Below, piece by piece: positions 46,971 to 57,600 of a DNA stretch of 64,000 bases. The notes below the pieces were generated by a model that saw nothing but the letters and a program-made list of their open reading frames with translations, searched no databases and was not told the DNA's origin. Source of the DNA: Mesorhabditis belari (taxonomy: Eukaryota; Nematoda; Chromadorea; Rhabditida; Rhabditidae). Both the position numbers and the translations under genes were made by a program. The stretch is from positions 186,001 through 250,000 of the forward strand of contig CAUEEP010000887.1 of the NCBI GenBank assembly GCA_958450365.1, in the 5' to 3' direction. Position 1 is the first letter of the stretch; each line of letters opens with the position of its first letter.

Positions 46971-47689
46971 TAAACAAAAAAGAAAAATAGAATACAAACT
47001 TTTAAAATTCTCGTTTTTTATCGAGCAACAGCAACAAACACTTCAACCATGACAAAAATGAGAAAAAATTTTTTCAAATCGATCTCGACAAATCCGATGA
47101 CATCCAGAAGGATCAAATCTTTCTTTAAAACGTTTATTTTTCAGTTGACTTTTGGGGAAAATGATCAGCTAGCTGAGGAGGCTGAAGAGGTTAAAGAAAA
47201 CACCATCAACATCAACATCGAATCTCAACTCGACCCTCGTCACCGCACAAGCGATTGAGAAAGCCGAAGAGGTCATTGACGGTGATTTTTTTGTTTTCTC
47301 CACTAGTGGCTATTAGTAGTATTGCAGGTTACAAGTTAAAGCTTTATTATTGAAATTTTAGCTGGCTAGCTGGAGAGGTTAATTGTCTGAAAATGAAAAT
47401 AAAAAGAAAAGTCTAAAGTTTTCGTTCTATAAGCTTTTGTGAGTTCCAGGATTATCGAAAAGAAAGGTAGACAATGGAGAAGTTAAACAGAAGTAAAGTT
47501 AAACAGAAGTAAAGCAAAACAGAAGCCGGATGCTACGCTTCGAGAAAAGTTCCCAAGGCATCCTTGATCTTTCCGCTGTCAATCCTTTTCCGTTGTCAAT
47601 CCTTTTCCGCTGGAACTCTCTGAAGAAAAGACCAGTCCGCGGGAAGACTCTGAACGTTTAACCGGAAAGATCAATGGTTTTCCGCTGGA

Positions 47690-48370
47690 ATTGTTTTCGG
47701 AAGTGATCGGAGAGAGCAAAATGATACAAGATTTCAGAGTAGATCTCTGGAAAAATAAAAAAAAACCAGGGACAAGGATGAGTCAAAGTTGAGCTCTTTA
47801 CGGGTAGCTATTAGCTTTTCCTAAGACACTTAGGAAACGGTTTAAGCAAGGCAAGGCAAGGCAAGGCAAGGATTTTCTGGAATCGATTTCAAACTAAACT
47901 CCTTTCTCATGGTGATCAAAAATTGTAGTGCTAAAAGGAAAGTCAAAAAGTGCAAAGTCTGAAGTCTTCTTAGAAGACTTCTTGGAAGACTTTGATATTG
48001 ACTTTGGACTATTCAAGTCTTCTTGGAAGATAAGGATGCGGAAATTTGGGGTCAACTTGCACGTTATTCTTTTTGTTTCTTTGTTTTTCTCTTTCGTTTT
48101 TTTCGTTTTTCTTTTTCTCAGGTACAAATTGAGAGTTTTAAGGTGATAATTTTGAGAAAAAGTGATCGGAGAGAGGAAAATGATACAAGATTTCAAGCTA
48201 GAAGTCTGGAAAAATGAAGAAGCAGGGACAAGGATGAGTCAAAGGCAAAGTCAAAGACAAAGTCCAAGTCCAAGTCCAAGTCCAAGTCCAAGTCCAAGTC
48301 CAAGTCCGAGTCAAAGTCCAAGTCCAAGTCCGAGTCAAAGTCAAAGACAAAGGCAAAGGCTAAAGCCATC
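47690..48370. repeat. ~85-bp direct repeat pair and CAAGTC array
   Basis: The segment with aaaatgatacaagatttca occurs at 47,700-47,790 and 48,160-48,245. The second copy is followed by caagtccaagtc units to 48,365. A caagg array lies at 47,847-47,875. Possible gene pieces at 47,150-47,280 do not hold one frame. Confidence 0.7.
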
Positions 48371-48659
48371 AATTCATTAATTCATTGGGGTTAAGGGGGA
48401 ATTTAAGATATTAAATTATAATTGAAGTAGGAAAGGAGATTGGGAAAAAAAAAAAAAAAAAAATAAAAATCAAAAGAAAAATCAAAAGTTAAGCTTTTAT
48501 AAGCTTTCGTGCTTTCCAGGATTACCGAATTTCAACTTAAAAGAGGATTTAGTGAAAGATTGACAGCGGGGGAGAGGGGTGATTCTAAAAAGTAGCGAAA
48601 ATTTGGCGCGGTTTCGGTCGACATCATTCGAACAAACTCCATTATCACAAGAAAAACCA

Positions 48660-51600
48660 ATGCTCACTTTTCTCGCTTTTCTTTTTCTAATTTTCGCGGA
48701 GAATTTCAGTGAAACAACAATTGAAAAAGCAGAGATTAGCGGGAAATTTTTGGTTTTTCATTTTTTGATACCTTTCAAATATAATGTAGTTATGCCATTT
48801 CAAATAAAAAAATCAAAATTCAAAATTGAGCGGCGCTACGGGGTGTCGAACCTGGCTCGTGCGGGCTGCCCTGACTGCGTGCACAAGCGCCCTGCCAGCT
48901 GCGCCATGGCGGCCTCGAAGCGAGGGAAAAGGAAAGCCCCTATAACCAAGGGATGCTAGATGAAGAGCGATTACGCGACCGCACAAAAGAACACCAAGAG
49001 GTTCCTCTTTTGGCAGATAGTACATAAAAATACGAGATTTGGCTGGAAATTTGTACCCAAGGGTTTTCGGGGACGGTGAATCGATTGGAAATATTCGTTT
49101 GATTAAATCTACCTAACTAGAACCTAAAGAAGGAGAGGTTCCTCTTTGTTTAGCGCAAGTGAGCCCAATCCATCTCTGATCCCGACTCATTTCATAGATC
49201 TTTATTTTACGGATTAAATTGGATTATTGGATTATTGGTTTATTGGATTATTGGATTATTGGATTATTGCATTATTGGATTTCCTGCGTTCCAGGCTGAA
49301 CAGCAGAATCCATTTTTTTTCGCAATCTCAGAGAGAAAAGGCGAGCTTTTTCGGCTTTTTCGGCAGATCACTCACTCCGAGAGAGATGGCGAGTGAGTGA
49401 CCACCGCCTGGGACCTCTTTCAACTCAAAGCCGCCGGGAATCACGATCCTGGATGTCACTCTATCTTTTCAACCAATTTTTAAATCTATCTATCGAGTTT
49501 TTGATTTTTTTTCTAAACGGTGCCCCAGGCTACCGTACCCTGGGAGCGAATTTTTCGAATTTAACTTAAAAAGTGCCTTTTTTTTATGATCAAAGATCGA
49601 ATTTTAGTTAAAATTTAGCTTTATTTAGCTAAATTTAGCTTTATTCAGTGTTTACTGTAGTTTTTACGACTAGGATTACGGTAATTTCGATAAAAAAGAG
49701 CATCTTTTAGACAAAAGCAACTTCTGAGCTATTGTAATCGGCTAATTGATGCCGATATGCTAATGATTTTCCCACTTTTGCAATGGCTATTCTCGTCCGG
49801 GCAAATCACAGCACAAGAGCTTCTCGCGAATCCGAAATGCAACGAGCGAATGCAACCCGGCGAGTGCCTGAACTTTACCGTCGCTTGGTACTATGATCGG
49901 TGAGCTTTAGGAGTTTTTTGAAAGTAGTTTCCACCAATCTGGAAGTCACAGTCGCCAATGGATAAAGCAGAATTACGGGTTTTCTCTTGGCTTTCAAAAG
50001 TGCTCTAAGCTACCGTAGTCTTTACGTCGGATTATGGTAGCCTTTACGGCGGATTACGGTAGCCTTTTTCTAACTATAAGCGTGCCTTTTGTTTAATATA
50101 TTGTAAAACGCTTTAGTTACGCTCATCGATGTCGTGAGTTCTTTTACAGTGGTTGTGCCGGGAATGGAAATCGCTTCACAACCAAAAAAGGTTTGTTTCT
50201 TTTGATTCGAAATTCAAATTGAACAAATTTTTGGTGATTCTGGATGTCACTGCATTCAAATTTGAGCTAATTTATTTATTTTGTAAATTACAAAAAAAAA
50301 TTCTCTCTAACTCTCTCTTCTCAATCTCCAGCTCAATCTCAATGTTGATTTCTATCCATTTTCTGCAATAAATCCTCAGCTAAAGTTCACAAATTCCTCT
50401 GGCTTTGATCAATGAAGTGTTCGGTTGAGTGAGAGAAAGGAAAGAGAAGGAGAAAAGACATTTCTCTCTTTTCTTTTCTCCCCAACGATTGAAACATATG
50501 TGCTGAGGTGCCAATCAAAAGTGAATGAGGAAAGAGGATCCACAAAAATTCCCTCCCGCAAAAGATAGAGTGGGCTCCAGGATTACTCTTTTTCTTCACC
50601 CGGCTTTCTTCGGCTTTTTTACCCAGCCGAAACTCGAAACCAGCTGCATATCGACTCACACCTCGTGCTTTGACCGTTTGAAAAAACTAGAAAACAAGAG
50701 CTGATTTGAATGGTGTGACATCCAGGATGAACAAAAAAATCTAACTTACGAGGTTTTGACTTAACCTAGGCTAACCAGAGCCTCGAACTGGCTAGGATTG
50801 TCGATGCTGGTATCTCGTCCTTCACCGTTTTCTGAAAAACTAGAAAACAAGAGTTGATTTGAATGGTGTGACATCCAGGATCAACAAAGAATTTCAATTA
50901 ACGGGGTTTTGACTTAATCTAGGCTAACCAGAGTCTCGAACTGGCTAGGATTGTCGATGCTGGTAGCTCGTCCTTCACTGTTTTCTGAAAAACTAGAAAA
51001 CAAGAGTTGATTTGAATGGTGTGATATCCAGGATGAACAAAAAAATCGAACTTACGGGGTTTTGGCTTAATCTAGGCTAACCAGAGCCTCGAACTGGGTA
51101 GGATTGTCGATACTAACACCTCGTCCTTCGCCATTTTTTGAAAAAACTAGAAAACAAGAGTTGGTTTGAATGGTGTGACATCCAGAATGAACAAAACAAT
51201 CTAAGTTACGAGGTTTTGGCTTAACCTAGGCTAACCAGAGCTTCGAACTGGCTAGGACTGTCTTGTCTTACGGCTGTCTTTTTCTAGAAAATCAAAAACG
51301 ACACTAGATTTGAATAGTGTGCCTTCCAGAACAAGGAAAACTAATTTGAAGAAACTTTTACTGGTTTCAGTTTTGTTTTTGCGGAAATACTGAATTTTCG
51401 TTTATTTTTAGTTTGTTTATTAAAGATTTTTCTATACTTTTGTCTTTTCCTTTAACCAGTTTTTATTTTCCAAAAAAAAAAAAATGATCACAAAAGGTCG
51501 AGGAGATTCATCGGAAATGATCACAAAAAGATCTATCGAAGAGTCATTTTTTTAGAATCCATCAATTTCTTTTTATATGGTTCTCAAATAGACAAGCTTT

Positions 51601-54600
51601 TTTAAAAAAAAGTTATAAAAAGTGAAAGTGACAATCTGCTTAGACTGTCAGTTAGACAACCTAAAGAAAGTGAATAAAACTGAAGAAGAAAGTTTTAAGT
51701 TTTAAGAATATCCTCATACTTTCTAGGGCTGAGTTTCAGCTGGAATTTCCTTCTCTTCCTCTTCCTCTTCCTCTTCCTCTTCAAGTTTCAAGCTAAACTC
51801 AGCCCTAGAAAGTATGAGGATATTCTAGGAAAATGGAATATGATTGAAAAAGGAAGAGAAAGAGGAAGAGTAAGAGGAAGAGAAAGAGAAAGAGGAAGAG
51901 AAAGAGTAAGAGGAAGAGAAAGAGGAGGAGTAAGAGTAAGAGTAAGAGTAAGCGTAAGCATAAGGTAAGCATAAGCGTAAGAGTAAGAGTAAGAGAAAGA
52001 GTAAGAGAAAGAGAAAGAGTAAGAGAAAGAGGAAGAGGAAGAGAAAGAGAAAGAGTAAGAGAAAGAGGAAGAGAAAGAGAAAGAGGAAGAGAAAGAGTAA
52101 GAGGAAGAGAAAGAGGAGGAGTAAGAGTAAGAGGAAGAGAAAGAGTAAGCGTAAGCATAAGAGTAAGAGGAAGAGGAAGAAGAAGAGGAAGAGAAAGAGA
52201 AAAAGAAAGAAGAGGAAGAGTATGAGTAAGAGGAAGAGAAAGAGAAAACAGATGATTTCCATTTCCAGAATGTGATCACTCTTGTCATTTCGAGGATATC
52301 GCATCGGTTGATCAGCGCTGCTCTCAGAAATACGATGTTGGCACTTGCGAGGCAGACATCGAGAGGTTACCATTCAAAATTTCAACAATTTCAGCAATTT
52401 ATCATCTAAACCGAAAGAATACGTCAAAAATTGTTTGTTTTGATGATTTTGTTTTAAAGCTGTCACTGATTTCCTCAAATTTTCTTTCAGATGGTACTTT
52501 GACTGGACACTAAAACGATGCGTTTGCAGGTACGCTTTAGAATTAGAAAGATCTACCATAGAAAGATTAGAAAACTCAACAGGAAACTGAAATTCTCTTT
52601 TATCCAGAGAAAGAGAAAGAGGAAGAGAAAGAGGAAGAGGAAGAGAAAGAGAAAGAGGAAGAGAAAGAGAAAACAGATGATTTCTTTTATCCATTACCGA
52701 CTGTGTCTACCAGATAGATGAAAAGTTGTTTTAAAGTTCTTTTAAAGTTCATAAAGCTAATGATCATAATATTGGGTTGGTGAATTGAAAAATGCGGGAC
52801 TTTGAATTCAAATTGATTCAACATAAAACCATAAATTCATTCCAAATAATCTCCATTATTATTGACGACTTTTGCTCATTTTATAGGCAATTTACGGACT
52901 CCTCTTTCGTGGTTGGATTGGTTTTGAATCGAAAAACTTTCAAAGCCAATTTTTGACCGCTTCTTCCGAATCGAAGTATTCTCCCGCAAGCTCATTACTC
53001 ATTATCCGGAATAGTAATTAAATAAATAGTAATCAGAAGGGACAAAGTCCGGACTGTATGGGGAATGTGTTCCCAAACAAGGCTATTTATTTTAGAGTTA
53101 GTCAGTTTTGCAACAGGGTCACTAGGGTCACTTTCGGGTTTCTCGCCTGGCCCCACCCATTGCCACTTCCTCTGATAGTTCACAGATAAAACCCATTTCT
53201 CATCTCCTATCACAATTCGAGAAACGAAAGATTTCCTTTCGTATGGACGATGGACGATGGAAGATGGACGGCACTGATCGAGGCGCGCTGCCACTTCTGG
53301 GAGTTATTGAGGTCAGGGGTACCCAAGCCCCAAGTTTCAATTTAAATCCAAGGGTATGAAGGTGCCTTAGCACAGCATGATCAACCCCTAACTCTTCTCC
53401 CAATTCACGCGATGATACCCGATGGGTCGTTGGTAATGAGTTCGAGTAATTTGGAATGATCCAGTTCGCTCCACGGCCCTCTGCACCTTCAAAGATTTGC
53501 ACCCTCTGCACCCAAAGATCGAAACTTGACAAACCATACTCCGTTCTTTCGGAAGGTGAGTCAGCTGCCAGCTGGTGAGTCAGCAACTGCCAAGTCTGCA
53601 TTGTGCTCTTGTAGGAAGTCATGAAGCATGACATGACAAATATCTCCCGGTGGCAGATTGTCGAGTGCAATAGAAGAAGTGAAGAAAAATATTAAAAACT
53701 AGAAGCATAATTTTTTCGCAAGAGGAAATGTTGAAGTAACAAAACCCTCTTTCAGCTGGTTCAATCCTGTTGTTTTTTCTCTACGAGTCCCGCGAAATAG
53801 TCCGCAGTTCTCAATTCACCAACTCAATAGATGAAATCAAAGATCCCTATCAGCTTTTTTTTCGTTTCAATCTTCTGAGATCAACCTTCTCTTCTCCAAA
53901 GAAAAAAGAAATACGACATATTGCTCAATTTTCTTTGAGTTCTCAATTCACCAACCCAATATTAAGCGACGTTGATGGTTAACGGTTTATTTAACGATCA
54001 GATTTTAACGATCAGATTTTAACGATCAAATTTTAACGATCAGATTTTAACACCCAAATTTTAACGATCAAATTTTAACGATCAAATCGATTTCTCATTT
54101 AGTTGGTGGTCTGGTTGTGGTGGGAATTCGAATCGTTTCTATTCGGCGAATCATTGTCTCGAGATTTGTGGGCAATTCTCATTGGGCGATCCACTTTTCG
54201 TGCAACCCGACTGGATTCCTGTTAGGCCGCAAGTGAGCGCTTGGAAATCTTCTTAAAGAATTTTAAAGAATTTAAAGAAGATTGAGAAGGGAATTAGATT
54301 TTGGAGGTTTATTGGAAATAGAATGGATCTGATAGAGAATTCCATGATGTTTCAAAATCTGTAATCAAAAATCGAATCAAAATCGTTTCCTCAAAATCGT
54401 TGCCTCGAATTCCTCTCGAAAAAAGGCTTTCTTTTTATCTGACTTTTGCCTAGCTAACACAATAAGATCCCTTTTCACCTCGGCCTCTTAATTACCTCCG
54501 TGGTCTAGTGGTTAGTGCGCTTAGCTCCAAGGCGGTCGACCAAGTTTTTGGCATGGGTTCAATCCCTCGTGCCACCTTCTTTTTTTCTCTTGTCATTTGT

Positions 54601-57600
54601 CTTGTCTCTTGTCTTGCTATTTTCAGGCTCTTGTCAAGCCTCAAATTCTTTGCCTCGAATTCTTTGCCTCGAATTCGTTGCCTCAAATTCATTGCCTCAA
54701 ATTCGTTCCCTCGAATTCTTTGCCTCAAATTCCTCTCGAAAAATTCCTTCTTTTCATCAGACTTTCGCATACCCAACACAATAAGATCCCTTTTCACCTC
54801 GCCCTCTTAATTACCTCCGTGGTCTAGTGGTTAGTGCGCTTGGCTTCAAGGCCATCGATTGCTCTTTTGCATGGGTTCAATCCCTCGTGCCACTTTCGTC
54901 CTCAGCTTTTTCTCTTTTTCTCTATTTTCATAAATTTCAGTACAAAGACGAAGTTTGGGCTCCAAAATCAACCATTCAACCCATTCATCCGTTAGCGTTT
55001 CTGAATGGACAACCCACGACAACACTAAACGATTATCGGGTATTTCAAAGAAAAATCCTTTAACAAAATGATTTTAATCCTTTCTAATAAAATCAAAAAA
55101 TGATTAAAATGATTAAAAAATATAACAAAATCGTTTTGTTATTGTTTGGTTGTTTTTTTTTTTTTGTTTTCTTATAGTTTTATCGATTATTTTCTCGTTA
55201 TAGTGATGAGAAAAAGGTGTTAAAATGACGAGAATGACGAAAAGAAATCTAAAATTTAGCCTCAAATCCCCTTCGAATCCAGTCCAACAACAGCAACAAA
55301 CTGTGAGTTGAGCTTTTTTTCGCTTTTTATTAAAAACTCTAGACTTTATATTCAAAAAAATCTCATCCATCACAGGGAAAACTCATTGAATTTTCACAAG
55401 AACTTTGAAATTTGAAATCTTCTTGATTTCATTAAATTAATTTGAAGTCTTTTTATCTTCATGACTTCTTCAAATTGAAATTTTCTCTGACAGTTCACTG
55501 TTGGGTTAACTGTTGAGTTAGCTGTTGAGTTAGCTGTTGAGTTGAGTGTCTAGTTGAGTGTCTAGTTGAGTGTCTAGTTGAGTGTCTAGTTGAGTGTCTA
55601 GTTGAGTGTCTAGTTGAGTGTCTAGTTGAGTGTCTAGTTGAGTGTCTAGTTGAGTGTCTAGTTGAGTGTCTAGTTGAGTGTCTAGTTGAGTGTCTAGTTG
55701 AGTGTCTAGTTGAGTGTCTAGTTGAGTGTCTAGTTGAGTGTCTAGTTGAGTGTCTAGTTGAGTGTCTAGTTGAGTGTCTAGTTGAGTGTCTAGTTGAGTG
55801 TCTAGTTGAGTGTCTAGTTCACCGTCTATTTGACTGTCTAGTTCACTGTCCAGTTCACTGTCCAATTCACTGTCTAGTTCACTATCTAGTTCCCTGTCTA
55901 GTTCACTGTCTAGTTCACTGTCCATTTCCCTGTCTAGTTCACTGTCTAGCTCCCTGTCTAGCTCCCTGTCTAGCTCCCTGTCTAGCTCCCTGTCTAGCTC
56001 CCTGTCTAGCTCCCTGTCTAGCTCCTTGTCTAGCTCCCTGTCTAGTTCTTTGTCTAGTTAATAAACAAGAGAAAATCAAGTGAGTAAGGTGGTCAAATAG
56101 CATGTGTTATGGTTGGAATTAGGTTGAAAAGAAAGCTCTCAAAAAAGTTTGACTGAAATTTCTAAACAACAAATCCACTAATTCAAGAATATTTTTGTTC
56201 TATTATTTACAAGTGAACTTTAATCGAATTTCTAGATTTGTCCAAGATTTCGATTCAAGAAAAGCTGGACTTGAGTGACTTTTAAATCGATTTCAGAGAT
56301 CTACAGTCGATCCAGTGCCATCAGATCCTTCTCCAACTGCCGATTACAATGAGATTTTTGTGAATATCGACTATCCACAGGTTTTTTTTCAATCTCTATT
56401 TCGTTTTCTGTTTCTTTCTCTGTTTCTTTCTTATACTCAGTCAATTCTGAAAGCTTTATAGGCCACGAAACCTTTCAAATCCGATCCATACTTCACTGGG
56501 AAATTCGCAAATGAACCAGATTTCGAGCAATTCGACTCAGACGCCGTGCTAAGAGGACAATTTCAAGTAAAGCTAGTATTAGTAAAGCTAGTAAATAGTA
56601 AATACAATTATTTCATCTAAACCGAATTCTCAGTTATTTAAAGGATTCAAATCGAATCTTTAAAAGGTTTCAATCATTTTCTCACAATCATTTTCAGCCA
56701 CCTGAATCAACCGATTCAATCAGCGACTCAAAAATCGAGGAAATTCCCTTCAGTCGACGTCGTGACGAGCTAGACGGGGCATTTAATCGACGTCGTGACG
56801 AGCTGGATGGAGCATTTAATCGAATCCCGTTTGCGCCCGATTATCATGATAATCTATTGTATCAAAAGGAAACGGTAATCTATAAAGGAAATGGAAAAAA
56901 CGAGAAAAAAAACCGACTTTCAGAGCATTCCATCAGCACTCCGCATCGGCAATGAGGGCTTTGCCACTGGACCACCGGTGAGTACAGTGATTTGATATGG
57001 ATATTCTTGATCTTTCAATCTTAGAGCCTGTAAACCAGCTCAGAAACCAAACCCAGTTCCAGAGCCAGTTCCAGAGCCCGTTCCAGAGCCAGTTCCAGAG
57101 CCCGTTCCAGAGCCAGTTCCAGAGCCAGTTCCAGAGCCCGTTCCAGTGCCAGTTCCAGAACCAGTTCCAGAGCCAGTTCCAGAACCAGTCCTTTTTCAGT
57201 GACACATTTGACCAGACCCAGCAGAGCTAGGCTAGAGAACAAAGCTAGACCAGAGACTTGATCCAGTCATTTTCCAAGCCAGCTGCAAAGTTAGGACAAG
57301 ACCAGAGCCAAGCCAGGCCAAGCCAGGCCAGGCCAGGCTAGGCCAGGCCAGGCTAGGCCAGGCCAAGCCAGGCCAGGCCAGCTTCAGCTCTTTCCCAGCA
57401 AGGCCAGAACTAGGCAATTTAGCTCTAATCATTTCCCAGATCCAGATCAGGTAAGGCTAAGCAAGCTTGGCCAGCTCCAGCCTTGGCTTTTAACCTCAAA
57501 TACTTTGTGAATCAGGTACAACTAGGTAATTTTAGCATTTCAATTCTTTCACATTCTTTTCCCAATCCGATTGTCAGTTTGCCTCTGAAACAAACGAATG

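Larger units (their letters stand above)
21633..51329. repeat. Dispersed motif GTGNNNTCCAG (37 exact sites)
   Basis: Exact sites read by eye: 21633, 29862, 30006, 30150, 30294, 36275, 45654, 45977, 46954, 47439, 48509, 50570, 50715, 50868, 51021, 51175, 51319 on +; 30815, 31305, 31446, 32230, 33464, 34115, 34785, 36614, 38432, 38576, 38717, 38861, 39005, 39359, 39504, 45156, 45501, 49449, 49939, 50240 on - (as CTGGANNNCAC). Many continue TCCAGGAT. About 20 further sites have one change. Confidence 0.7.

Noticed and set aside
47049..47280. Possible exon with LAEEAEEVKEN and IEKAEEVID peptides
   Set aside because: The two peptides are in different frames and no donor/acceptor set joins them; may be a relic.
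52374..52694. Minus-strand frame over Kunitz exon 4 and a purine tract
   Set aside because: Shadow of the + strand exon and the purine repeat.
57046..57190. PVPEPVPEP coding exon of the Kunitz gene
   Set aside because: The attractive frame does not join the preceding exon in phase, and the in-phase reading meets a stop at once.
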